Position numbers and translations under genes: made by a program. Below the pieces are notes generated by a model. That model did not search any database. It was not told the origin of the DNA and saw only the letters and a list, made by a program, of their open reading frames with translations. A stretch of DNA of 18,634 nucleotides from Conidiobolus incongruus B7586 (taxonomy: Eukaryota; Entomophthoromycota; Entomophthoromycetes; Entomophthorales; Conidiobolaceae): contig JNEM01011782.1 of NCBI GenBank assembly GCA_000697335.1, positions 1-18,634 of the forward strand. Direction: 5' to 3'. This document shows, piece by piece, positions 1 to 11,066 of this stretch (position 1 is its first letter; each line of letters starts with the position of its first letter).

Positions 1-141
1 TTATTTATTTTTTTTAAAAAATCTATAAAAACCTTAATAAATTATAGTAAATAAAGTTTTATCGTAATATATATATAATATATATAATTTGGATCAACTT
101 AATCTATTATATTTAATAATATTATATTTAATTATATATTA

Positions 142-165
142 ACCTACAAAAGTAAGTTATAAAAT
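142..165 (+). repeat. Outer terminal inverted repeat, left, younger Tc1 copy
   Basis: Starts ACCTACAAAAGTAAGTTATA directly after TA (140-141). It is the inverted partner of about 1680-1702 with one mismatch in the core (G against A), and it also matches the right end of the older copy near 3120-3142 with a few transitions. The similarity to 1702 extends a few bases beyond the TA into AT-rich flank, so the exact border is judged from where the older copy stops matching. Confidence 0.75.
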
Positions 166-330
166 CAGAAATATATATATATTAATTAATAACTAAAACA
201 ATTATATATATTAGATTACTTAAAATTAAAATATATAATTAAGGTATATTATTTAATAATAAATAAATATATTTAAATATATATAGTAAACTATTAGCAA
301 AAATATTAATCCTTAATATTTAACCAAGCT

Positions 331-353
331 GAGTTATAAATTTGCAGGTTTTT
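331..353 (+). repeat. Inner inverted repeat, left arm, younger Tc1 copy
   Basis: GAGTTATAAATTTGCAGGTT followed by TTT. Its reverse complement recurs at 1493-1516 with two internal differences (GC against TA), and the same motif opens the older copy body at 1759-1781. The outer and inner repeats share the pieces ACCT-CAAA and GTTATAAA in different arrangement, so these may be related transposase-binding sites. Confidence 0.7.
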
Positions 354-499
354 AAAATAAAGGGATATATTTAACAATATATAACTATATCTTTTTTCTC
401 TCTTTGTTATTATTTTATATTATATTTTACAGATATACTAAATTTTTTTTATTAGTATTATTATACCTAAATCCCTCTCTAAAAAAATCTACTTGTGTA

Positions 500-1478
500 T
501 TAATTAACTTTATAAAAAAAGTAAATTAACTTATAATATTGCTAGAATTACTAGTGTTAGCTAGTTTACTATAGTTAAAGTTATTAAGAATAATAATAAA
601 AAACATTTAAACTTAAACTTAAGTATGTTAAAATTATAGATAAATATGATAAGAAATATATTTGTAGGTTAGTTAATATAAGTAAATATAGTACTACTGT
701 AGAAATATAACAAGAACTATAAAACTATATAAGAATATTAGTTAACACTGATACTATTATATATACTTTACATTAGCATAAATATCACTTACACTTTAAG
801 AAAAAACACCCCCAACTAAAAAAATCCCACTATAAAACTAAGTAGGAGTTTAAATATTGTTATTAATATTAAATTAAAACTAATTAGAGTAAGGTTATTT
901 AATCTAATAAAATAAAATTATACTTTAGTAGATTTAATAAAAAAGCTAGATACTTTAGAAAAGATATAAAACTACTATATAACTATTATGTTAATTTACT
1001 TAAAAGTATAATAATAAGTTAATTATTATTTAAAGATATATGTTGTTTTTTAGTATAAGGTATCTTTATAAAGTTAATAAAGGAATTAATACTAAAATAT
1101 ACTAAAGTATTATAAATATTAAATTAAAAAAAAACTATTAAATAATATAAGTTAAATAAATCTAATATTATTTTCTAGTAAAATAATATTTTTTATTATA
1201 CTATAACTTTTATTACCAAATAGCTTAAAAATAACAAGATAATAGTTATAAAGTAACTTCTTTAATCTTTTAACTTTAATCTAATTAAACACCTTTGGGA
1301 TTAATTAAAAAAAGTTATTAAAGCTTTCCCCCTAATTAAAAATTTAAATCAATTTTAGGAATATATTTAAGAAACATAGAATAGAATTAACCTTTTTTAG
1401 TATAAGAAGTTAGTTGATTCTATACCCTATAAACTTAAGGAAGTTAAAAAAGCTAAAGGTAGATACACTAAGTTTTAA
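500..1478 (+). pseudogene. Tc1-type transposase remnant (younger copy)
   Basis: Decayed transposase that would have cut and pasted the element through a DDE/DDD catalytic core. The C-terminus is clear: codons ending at the TAA at 1476-1478 read KLVDSIPYKLKEVKKAKGRY then TKF, which matches the conserved Tc1 tail pattern (LVDSMPxRLxxVIKAKGGxTKY). About 60 codons upstream, ATTAAACACCTTTGGGG-like sequence near 1285-1300 reads IKHLWG, the relic of the PIEHLWG block next to the third catalytic acidic residue; here the Glu codon has become Lys (GAA to AAA). Further upstream the reading frame is riddled with stops, nearly all explicable as C-to-T or G-to-A changes. The 5' limit is approximate. The product cannot be functional. 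Confidence 0.75.
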
Positions 1479-1492
1479 TTTTTTTTATCACC

Positions 1493-1516
1493 AAAAACCT
1501 ATAAATTTATAACTTA
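1493..1516 (-). repeat. Inner inverted repeat, right arm, younger Tc1 copy
   Basis: AAAAACCTATAAATTTATAA followed by CTTA, lying 15 bp after the transposase stop codon. It is the inverted match of 331-353. A degraded counterpart in the older copy lies at about 2934-2957. Confidence 0.7.
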
Positions 1517-1679
1517 CCTTAAGTAAAATTTAAAAGTTTATATTTTAGTTAATTAATAACTAAATATCATTATATAATGATATATATAATTTATAAATAT
1601 AATAGATTTTAATTATTTAATTTAAATTTATTTTATTAAATATTAATTAAGTTATTAGTAAAAATATAAGTGTTTTTAA

Positions 1680-1702
1680 TTTTATAACTTATTTTTGTAG
1701 GT
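1680..1702 (-). repeat. Outer terminal inverted repeat, right, younger Tc1 copy
   Basis: Ends with TTTTTGTAGGT followed by TA at 1703-1704. It is the reverse complement of the left outer repeat (142-165) with one visible mismatch. Together with the left end it defines the 1561-bp element. Confidence 0.75.
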
Positions 1703-1934
1703 TAATATATGTAATATATTATTGGTTAATATATTAAATCTTAAATTTTAAATAGGGTGAGTTATAAATTTGTGAGTTTAAAAGTTAAAAAGATATATAA
1801 AACAAAAATTGCTTAAATCTTTCTTTTTTTTATTAAATTATATATATATATATTCAATAATATTATTATTATAAATTATTATTTTAAATAATATTAATAT
1901 TAAAATACCTAAATCCCTTTTTAAAAAAAATCAC

Positions 1935-2917
1935 TTAAATATTAACTAACTCTATAATAAAGGTAAATTAACTTATAAAATTATTAGAATTACTAGTGTT
2001 AGTTAGTTTATTATAGTTAAAGTTATTAAAAATTATAATAAAGATATATTTAAACTTAAACTTAAGTGTATTAAAATTATAAATAAATATAATAAAAAAT
2101 ATATTTATAAGTTGGTTATTATAGGTAAATATAGTACTATTGTAAAAATACATAAAGAATTACAAAACTATATAAGAATATTAATTAGTATTAATACTAT
2201 TATATATATTTTATATTATAATAAATACTACTTATACTTTAAAAAAAACACCTTTAATTAAAAAAGTCATATTATAGAATTAAGTAAAGTTTAAATATCA
2301 CCACTAAAGTTAAATTAAAACTAATTAGAATAAAGTTATTTAGTTTAATAAAACAAAAATATATTTTAGTAAATTTAATAAAAAAGCTAAATATTTCAAA
2401 AGAAAAAAAAACTATTTTGTAATTATTATATTATTTCAACCTAAAAATATAATAGTGGGTTAATTATAATTTAAAGATATATATAAACTTTTAATGTAAA
2501 ATATCTTTATAAAGTTAATCAAGTAATTAATATTGAAATATATTAAAATATTTTAAATAATAAATTAAAAAAATTATTGAATAGTATAAGTTAAATAAAT
2601 TAAATATTATTTTCCAACAAGATAATATCTTTTGCTATATTACTATTTCTACTACTATATAGTTTAAAAATAATAAAATAATAGTTATAAAGTAGCTTTT
2701 TTAATCTTTTAACTTTAATCTAATTAAATACCTTTGGGATTAGTTAAAAAAAGTAATTAAAGCTTTCTTATTATTAAATAATTAAAATAAGATTTAAAAA
2801 TATATTTAAGAAGCTTAAAACAAAATCAATCTTTTTTAATATAAGAAATTAATTGACTTTATACCTTATAAACTTAAGGAAGTTAAAAAAACAAAAGATA
2901 AATATATTAAGTTTTAA
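1935..2917 (+). pseudogene. Tc1-type transposase remnant (older copy)
   Basis: Second copy of the same decayed transposase, offset by 1439 bp from the first. It ends at TAA 2915-2917 after codons reading KLIDFIPYKLKEVKKTKDKY then IKF. This copy keeps the FQQDN block near 2610-2625, the motif around the second catalytic Asp of Tc1 transposases, and the relic NLIKYLWD near 2720-2735, corresponding to NPIEHLWD with Glu changed to Lys. It is more AT-converted than the younger copy over the same alignment: the C-rich stretch at 808-830 is largely T/A at the matching site near 2250-2272. The 5' limit is approximate. It is non-functional. Confidence 0.72.
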
Positions 2918-3142
2918 TTTTCTTTTTATAACTAAAATATATAAATTAATAATTTACTTTAGATATAATTTAAATTTCAATATATCAACTAAAAATTAAT
3001 ATAATTAGATTAAATAAATTTAATTATAAATAAATAATACAAATTTATTATATATTTTAATTTAAATTGATTTAATTAAGAATTAACAGAGTTATTGATA
3101 ATAATATATATAATTATAATTTTATAACTTACTTTTACAAGT

Positions 3143-4888
3143 TAGTGTATATTTACTTATATCTTAAATAATAATAAATTTTAGATAAATATATATATAA
3201 TCAAATTTTAAAAGAAATTTTAAGCAAAATTTAATGAATTTAAAATCAATTACATATAATAAATATTATGTTCTTATTTAAATTTACAAATAACTATATA
3301 ACAACAATTATTAAATTAAATTAAATTAACTTTACCCAAGGTTATTACTCTTGATAATTATTCCTTTTAATAGCTTAATATTATATTTTAAAAACTATTT
3401 ATTTTTTATTATATGATTTTAAGTTTAAATATTAATTATAGACTATAATAATTATTTAAAATTGTTTATTATTTTCTAAATTAATTATATCTAATAATAG
3501 AAAAAGTATTATATTTGGTTATTGGAATTAAAATAATATAATATTTTTAATAATCCTATTATGATAATATAAACCTTCTAAAATAATATAATTTAACTAT
3601 TCAATATAATTTCGAAATAACTAAGTATTCTTGCTAGCCAATAAAAAATTATATATAGGTGTCAAAATATTACTATTTAGTGATATTTATGTTTAATTTA
3701 ATTATATAAATTTACTAATTAACAATATAGATATATATAAAAAAAGAATATTTTTAAGAATTAATTAATTTTTTCAAAAGCATAGGGCGATACCTAATAT
3801 TTTTGTAAATATGTTCTTTTAGTAAAATTATTATAAAAAGTCAAATATAATTTGATTTTAAATTTAAGGAAAATTTAATATTTTTGATATTTCTCAATAT
3901 ATCAAACATTACAAATAACAAGTATCCTTTTATTTATAATAAAAAATATCTACTATTAGTCAGGAGTTATATTGTATAATATTATTTAACTATTATATAT
4001 CCATTAATATTTAATGATCAGATATTATTTATAATTTATGAAGAATAATCAAGAATAAAATGTTTAAATCAATAATAATATAATATATAATAAAATTATG
4101 CAAATCTAGGATAGTATTAATATAAAGTATATTAATATCCGAGTTTTAACCAATATTGGATTTGTTGTAATTAGGGTTTTATAAAATAAATAAAAAATTT
4201 AATCTAACTTTATAATTATATTTTATATTAAATTAACAATAATAACTATATATCAAAACATAAAATAAGATTTATTTAGTGTTAAACTTATTAAATAATT
4301 TGGTGATTATGGTATAAATTAAAACTATTTTTATAAATATTAATTAAATGAAAAGGAATATTATTAATTAATAATTATATTTATAGCTAATAAAAATTTT
4401 AGAAACAATAATATAAAAGTTATAATGTTATAATTTAATATTATTAAAAGATGGAAATATATATCAGTTCCAAATAAAGATCAATCAAAACAATTAGCAT
4501 ATATTAATTAAAAACATATATTTTTAATAGACTATTAAAATAATATATTTAGAATCTTTTAATATTTGTAAAATTTTAAATTTAAATAAAATATGAATTT
4601 AATAAAATTGTTTTTGAATTGGCTATCATTTATTTTTGCTCTAATCATAATTATAAAAGAATATAACAATATGTATTATTCTATATTTTTAACCTTCCAT
4701 CTATTGAAAAATTCTGCAAATTAGTTCAAAAAAATGAAGTTGATAAAAAAGATCCCATAAATTACTTTCACATTTCAAACAAATTAAATACACTAATAAT
4801 TTGATATCACTAAAATATATTTTGAATAATTTATTGAACTTAATTGAATTGAACCACATTTTTAATACCATAAAATTCTTTAAAAATC
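3143..4888. other. AT-rich spacer between transposons and RVB2
   Basis: About 1.75 kb of very AT-rich DNA with no long open frame on either strand, no further transposon ends that I could recognise and no RNA gene signature. The last few hundred bases must contain the RVB2 promoter, but no clear TATA element or other motif stands out against the AT background. A lone TTAGGG at about 4171 is not repeated. Confidence 0.6.
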
Positions 4889-6545
<1,657 letters not shown>

Positions 6546-6554
6546 TTCATTAAT

Positions 6555-6560
6555 AATAAA
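6555..6560 (+). promoter_or_regulatory. Possible polyadenylation signal of RVB2
   Basis: AATAAA lies 10 bp after the RVB2 stop codon. The downstream gene is convergent, with its stop codon at 6649, so the two 3' ends share about 100 bp. In such AT-rich DNA the hexamer could be chance. Confidence 0.35.
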
Positions 6561-6648
6561 TCTTAATAATTTATAATATACATTTTTTTGAATTAAATAG
6601 TTTATTTATTAACGTTCTGACTCAAATAAATCAGACAATGAAAAGTGT

Positions 6649-7675
6649 TCAATTACTCTCGAAGTTTGAGGATATGCCAGAGGTGGGAGAATTTCTATTA
6701 ACAGATGAATTTGATTAATTAGGAAAATTCTCAAAGCACAAAATATGCTTCACCTCGCGAGGTTCTGTTGATTGCTTGGATCCGTATAATCTAAAGAAGC
6801 TGGGAACATTAGCCAATATCGTGGCCGAAAAAAATCCTTAACTCAAAATTATCGAGGTTTTTAAATCCATAGAATTAATGAACTGATTGATCAACATTAT
6901 TATGATTTCCACCTAAATTGATGTCCTAATCAACTTCGAGAAACTCGAATCTAAGTTTGGCGCTAAGTCATCACAGGATTTTTTAAGATCATAAGCATTG
7001 GATTGTACGTCGTGACAACTCGCATTATACCGACTTATATATTCTTCTTGTTCTTTTAATTTTTCAACTTGTGAGTTTCAAACGCCATCTCGTAGTCTTA
7101 ATAAAATTGGTAAATTAAACCCAATAGAATTGGCAAAATTATTAACATAATTATAGAATTTATATTGATGTTGATAAAATTGGGTTTGGAGGTAATAAAT
7201 AAATATAAATTGGAAATAAAACTTTTAAAATTTATATTGAAGTCGGGCTGCTTTGGTGGTGGTGTCAAAATTGTCAATTGTTCATTTTGGATATTCTATT
7301 GAAAATTGAAATTATTATCAGTTTTGGGATGTATATATATATATATATTGTTATTTACCAACTTGTCATCGATTTCCTTTTCTAAATTAGTATCCAATAC
7401 TACTTTACTCGTAATATTTTTACTCTCGCTATAATTTTTATTGAGTTGGCTCTTAAACAATTTGGACTGATTTTGAAAATATTTAAAATTTGTAAATTGT
7501 ATTAAGTTTGGGTTGTCAGATATTGGAAAAGCTATGACCAAATAAATAATTAACCTAAATAATTGAAAATGTAAATATTTTGGTCTGGAGATGTATCTCA
7601 AAAGGTTTTTCTCTTAAATTAGTTGGGATTGTCTACTTCTATAATACCTCCGTTAGATCTGTTTAAATATGGCAT
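6649..7675 (-). CDS. Unrecognised multi-exon gene: putative membrane-anchored coiled-coil protein
   Basis: I do not recognise this protein. Reading from 7675, ATG starts MPYLNRSNG; a short intron (7613-7647, 35 nt, AACTAAT branch, AAG acceptor) then joins the frame EKNLLRYISRPKYL and the hydrophobic stretch FRLIIYLVIAFPI (about residues 28-40), which suggests a signal anchor. The frame continues, rich in Asn, Lys and Ser, to DDKL at 7359. A clear 63-nt intron (7296-7358, GTAAAT...CAATAG) leads to NIQNEQLTILTPPPKQPDFN. Further on are a possible second hydrophobic segment (IIMLIILPILL, about 7145-7110) and a coiled-coil-like stretch (EKLKEQEEYISRYNASCHDV, about 7065-7010). The 3' end is clear: exon 6836-6754 reads DFFRPRYWLMFPASLDYTDP then SNQQNLAR, a 59-nt intron (6695-6753, GTGAAG, CCTAATT branch, TTAATAG) follows, and the last exon reads NSPTSGISSNFESN to TGA 6649-6651. 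Joins between about 7150 and 6837 are unresolved. An alternative is a recently broken gene. Confidence 0.5.
6695..6753 (-). other. Last intron of the minus-strand gene
   Basis: 59 nt on the minus strand, donor GTGAAG after CGCGAG, branch CCTAATT, acceptor TTAATAG. It joins the exon ending NLAR to the final exon ending SSNFESN with stop codon TGA. Confidence 0.6.
7296..7358 (-). other. Intron in the minus-strand membrane/coiled-coil gene
   Basis: 63 nt on the minus strand, GTAAAT donor, internal AT repeat, ACTGATAAT branch-like site and TTTTCAATAG acceptor. It removes the TAG that would otherwise end the frame. Because its length is a multiple of three, the flanking frame is the same, which makes the coding assignment on this strand more believable. 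Confidence 0.6.
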
Positions 7676-7873
7676 ATTGATTATTGATTATTGATTATTG
7701 ATAAATTGATTAAATTTAATGGAATAAAGTTTAATTTATAGTTTATACAAAATATCAATGATAATGAAAATTTCATTTATTCCAATCTAATCCCATAAAT
7801 ATCCACTATACCAATGATTAAATAAATTTCATCAAACTTGAAATGAATAAAAGAATTGCATTAATAAATAGAT
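7676..7873. promoter_or_regulatory. Divergent promoter region between the minus-strand gene and TRM6
   Basis: 198 bp separate the two divergent start codons (7675 on minus, 7874 on plus), so both genes must be transcribed from here. The segment is AT-rich, carries the heptamer repeat at its left edge and shows no unambiguous TATA or other known site. Confidence 0.55.
7677..7702 (-). repeat. Heptamer tandem repeat next to the minus-gene start codon
   Basis: TTGATTA repeated about 3.7 times on the plus strand, so the minus-strand leader reads ATCAATA units directly up to the ATG. A similar sense-strand repeat with period 8 precedes the SKI3 start codon (13683-13712). Confidence 0.8.
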
Positions 7874-9634
7874 ATGGCATCTAATATAATTCAACACGAA
7901 GATCAATTAATTATTCAATTACCCAGCGGTAATTTAAAATTAGTTACTGTCAGAGCTGATAGGTATTCTCATTATCAAAATATAATATTGATATATTAAG
8001 TATGATTTAGTTTAATTGATTTGGGCAAATTTGGCAAATTTCAAAGTAACGATATTATTTCTAAACCTTACGGTTACAGTTATAAAATTGAAAAGAATAG
8101 AGCCTTTATTACTAGAAAAGATCATGATCTATCCGAAGTTGGTAATATTTTTATATCTATATAAGATATAATAAGTTATGGAACTAATTTTTATGAATAG
8201 AGGAAACTTCAGCCAACAATCAAAATATTAAATCAAATCCCCATAATCAAAAATTAACATTTGAAGAAATTGAAAACATGAAAGCAAATATTGAAAGTGG
8301 CGAAACTAGTCATCAAGTAAGGATTTACAATGAACATAAGCAATATAATCAATTGATTTGGGATGATCAGGATATTGTGAATGCAATAATTGCCAACCAT
8401 TCCGAATTTGATAAAAAGACAGAATACTCAAAGGCTAAATATATTAATAAGAAGAAGAAAAAGTAAATTTTATATACTATTTAAAATATCACTGATAAAT
8501 TTTGATTAATTAGATTTAATAATATTTTCACACCTTTGGAACCCAATCACTATAATATTTGTCAATTTTTCTTTGATAAAAATCCTTCTAAAATTCGGTA
8601 ATTTAGATTTTCAAATTTAAATTTGATTGGATTATTAATTACCTGTTGTAGTGAACTTAGAGTTGATACATTATCCCAAATTTTAACATCAGCCAATATT
8701 CACGCACAATCTAAAGTATTAGTAGTTGACGATACTCAAGGATTAATCGTTGGTTCAGTAATGGAAAGATTAGCTGGTAAAACATACATATCATTACTAA
8801 AATCTGTAATATCCAATAATTTTTATAGGTTACGGAAAAGTCGTAGCAATTCACGAAGCCGAATTCCCCAACTATGACATTATCAGATATTTTAACTTTT
8901 CTCAAAGTTATCACGATAGTTTATTCACGATATCCTGGGATAAATTGAACGAAAGTTACCAAGGTAAATTACCTAATTTAACATTTAAAAAATTTATATT
9001 AATAAAAAATTTAGAACCTGTTCCTGAAAAACCCGAAACTGAAGATGAAACATTAACCAAGAAATATGCTAGAAAAATGGCTAAATATGAAGAATTTATC
9101 AAAAAACGAGAAGAGATTTACGATGGAAACTTTGATTGGTAATTTTTATAATTTTTGTTTCAATTTTATATCATTATATTGATCTTTTGGTAGTTTGATT
9201 ATCAGTAGTTTTATCAACCCTTGGTCCGTAATTTCTAAACTTAAACAATTTGTTGGTCCCTCTAGACCTATTGTTGTTTATAGCCAATACAAAGAGGTAA
9301 ATTTATATCTATTTATTTAATTTGATCTATATTAAAAAAGACCTTAGCCTCTTACAGCTACAGCCGCCCATTTAATGGCGAGTGACGAGTTTATCTATAC
9401 TCAACTTTCTGAAAGTTGGTTAAGACATTACCAAGTACACTAATCATCATATTATCTTAACACTTCTCCTAACCCGAATACTAGGTATTGCCAGGAAGAA
9501 CTCACCCCGATATGTCAATGTCTGCAACTGGAGGCTACTTGCTCTCCTGTATTAAAGTGATTCCCAATTCCGAAATTGAGCCCATTACATCCGGATTAAC
9601 TAAACGTCAAAAGCATAACTTTTTGAAATCTTAA
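7874..9634 (+). CDS. TRM6: tRNA (adenine-58-N1)-methyltransferase non-catalytic subunit, nine exons
   Basis: TRM6 (GCD10 in yeast) pairs with catalytic TRM61 as a nuclear heterotetramer that makes m1A58 in the tRNA T-loop, needed for initiator tRNA stability in yeast. The model is join(7874..7962, 8011..8141, 8201..8462, 8514..8597, 8652..8776, 8829..9138, 9194..9296, 9348..9434, 9485..9634): 1341 nt, 446 residues plus TAA, slightly shorter than yeast (about 478). Eight GT-AG introns of 48-59 nt. Family blocks: LGKFGKF and IISKPYGYSYKI in the N-terminal domain; NEHKQYNQLIWDDQDIVNAI; SKAKYINKKKKK; HYNICQFFFDKNPSKIR; ELRVDTLSQILTSANIHAQS then KVLVVDDTQGLIVGSVMERL. In that last block (about residues 209-228) the SAM-binding motif is degenerate, as expected for the non-catalytic partner. 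Near the C-terminus are GPSRPIVVYSQYKEPL, ESWLRHYQVLPGRTHPDMSM and GGYLLS. The basic KKKKK at the exon 3/4 join could aid tRNA binding (inference). Confidence 0.95.
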
Positions 9635-9955
9635 TATAGTTTTTAACAATTGGATAAAGTTTAATCATTATTCATAGAAGGAAAAAGACATACAAATATT
9701 AATATTTATCAGTTTTATATAATAAAACATTCGTTTTTTGATAAGTATTTTTAAAGAATTTGATTTTGTAAAATGAAATTGATTATTTTTATCTCTAATT
9801 TAAATCGTGAATTAATTTAATTAATGATATTTTTTAATCTGGTTTTGAATTAATCATGTCAATAATTAAATCCCATAATTATATAATATCAAAATAGTAA
9901 TATAAATAAGTGAACAGAATTTTTTAATATTTAATAATAATTCAAATAACCAAAA
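9635..9955. other. Spacer between TRM6 and LCP5
   Basis: 321 bp of AT-rich DNA holding the TRM6 3' end (AATAAAAC at about 9720 could serve as a polyadenylation signal) and the LCP5 promoter. No open frame, RNA gene or clear motif is visible. Confidence 0.55.
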
Positions 9956-11066
9956 ATGACAACAGAAAATAACGAACAAGGATCACCAATATTAAATATT
10001 AAGAAATCTATTGATACCATTTCCAGTCAAGTTAAATTAATTTCGGAAAAACTGAATAATGATTTTGAAATGTAAACAAATTTTTATATTAAATCGATTT
10101 TTATTAATTATTTTTTATAGTTTTAAAAATGGCTCTAAACCTATGGAATTGGGTATCAGTTTACTGGATTCAAAACCCCACTTATTATTAGAATATATTA
10201 CTTTGTTAAGCTATTATTCTCTATTAAAATTAACCAAAACCGACATCAAAGATCATCCCATTATATTAAAATTAATAAAGACCAGAGCATATCTAGAAAA
10301 GATTAAGCCATTGGAAACTAAGATGAAGTACCAGATCGACAAGTTGATTAAGGCAGCTTCCCTCGATTTGAATAATGCTGATCAAACTACTGACGATCCT
10401 TATATGTTCAAACCCAACCCCAATTTGTTGGTTCAAGATGATGAGGATGAAGATGAAGACCAAGGTAAGGAGGAGGGCGATGGACTTTACAAAGCACCTA
10501 GAATTGCACCCATGCCTTACGACGATAATCCCGGGTACTCCAAGGAGCAAAGGAGTGAGCAGCGTAAGAAGGAGAAGGCAGCACGCTCGCGAATGCTCCG
10601 CGATTTGGCCAATCAATATTCTGAAGGGCCCGAGCGGGAAAAGGTTATTGGTACAATGAATTTGGAGGATGACGACCGCGAGTTGATGGAGCGCGAGACG
10701 TACGAAGAGGAAAACTTCATTCGTCTCACTACGACCAAGAAGCAGAAGAAGCGCTTGGAGCGTCTTAACCAGCGCTCCCTCCATAACGAGCTCCTCGACT
10801 TTGACGACTTCCACGGCTCCGGCAAGATGGCAGAACTCGACCAATCCAACAAGCAATCCTCCCTTTCCAGAGCCAGACAGTTCGCTAGGGACAGTGATAA
10901 TGACGACGACGGCTTCGGCCCCGTCGGTAAGAAATCCAAGAGGAAGCACGATCGTCTCGATAATATTATTAGTGACGGATTTGACAATCCTCAAATTTCC
11001 AACTCGAAATTCTCGTCCGCTAAGCGTAGCATGAGAAAGAAATTGAGTAAAAAGAAGAGACACTGA
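9956..11066 (+). CDS. LCP5: Lcp5/neuroguidin, Sas10/Utp3/C1D-family ribosome biogenesis factor, two exons
   Basis: Lcp5 (neuroguidin in animals) is a nucleolar factor that joins the U3 snoRNP and the small-subunit processome for 18S rRNA maturation. The model is join(9956..10071, 10121..11066): 1062 nt, 353 residues plus TGA, almost the yeast length (357). The 49-nt intron starts GTAAAC and ends TTTATAG. The first exon supplies MTTENNEQGSPILNIKKSID and the start of the Sas10/C1D domain (about residues 20-120), which contains ILKLIKTRAYLEKIKPLETK followed by MKYQIDKLIKAAS (107-119), the family hallmark. FKPNP (135-139) precedes an acidic run DDEDEDED (145-152). The middle holds an APRIAPMPYDD block like the PPRLVPVHYDE of neuroguidin, then QYSEGPE and a YEEENFIRL segment. 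The tail is Lys/Arg-rich (KRSMRKKLSKKKRH), fitting nucleolar and RNA binding. The 3' half is much richer in GC than the 5' half. Confidence 0.93.

Larger units (their letters stand above)
142..1702 (+). mobile_element. Younger Tc1/mariner-type transposon, nested in the older copy
   Basis: A 1561-bp element bounded by TA dinucleotides (140-141 and 1703-1704), the target duplication typical of Tc1/mariner. Its outer ends are inverted repeats: ACCTACAAAAGTAAGTTATA at 142-161 matches the complement of about 1680-1702. A second, inner inverted repeat lies at 331-353 and 1493-1516. Each arm is about 200 bp with one repeat at each end, an arrangement like the IR/DR arms of some Tc1 elements such as Sleeping Beauty. 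Between the arms is a plus-strand transposase remnant with a recognisable Tc1 C-terminus. It keeps more C and G than the older copy, for example C-runs at 809-813 and 1327-1331, so it has decayed less. It has many in-frame stops and is inactive. Confidence 0.8.
1..3142 (+). mobile_element. Older, interrupted Tc1/mariner-type transposon (left arm 1-139, remainder 1705-3142)
   Basis: This is the older of two related DNA transposons. Its body runs from 1705 to 3142, and its left arm is continued by 1-139 on the far side of the inserted copy. The arm sequence just before 139 (TTTAATAAT followed by A/T runs) and just after 1705 (GTAATATATT through GGGTGAG) aligns in order with the uninterrupted left arm of the younger copy (about 245-331). 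The right end (about 3120-3142) matches the outer terminal repeat of the younger copy and is followed by TA at 3143-3144. The outer left terminus was not found and probably lies beyond the window start. Transposase reads on the plus strand. The element is far gone: most C and G have become T and A, many stops are present, and it cannot be active. Family assignment is firm from the transposase remnant; the nested reading is inference from alignment by eye. Confidence 0.72.

Noticed and set aside
1968-2153. 61-codon minus-strand frame
   Set aside because: It lies antisense to the older transposase relic and is low-complexity Asn/Ile/Phe.
4171-4176. TTAGGG as a telomeric trace
   Set aside because: A single unit with no tandem copies.
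6640-6960. Plus-strand frame beginning MKSVQLLSKFEDMPEVGEFL with two internal TAA
   Set aside because: It is the shadow of the 3' exons of the minus-strand gene, whose exon ends and splice sites fit better.
6600-7680. Minus-strand frames in which TAA and TAG fit as Gln and TGA as Trp, suggesting an altered genetic code
   Set aside because: The conserved genes around it end in TAG, TAA and TGA at the expected length, and several of the apparent in-frame stops fall in good GT-AG introns.
10293-11063. 256-codon antisense open frame over LCP5 as a gene
   Set aside because: It mirrors a well-conserved gene, and I found no independent start context, splice signals or recognisable domain.
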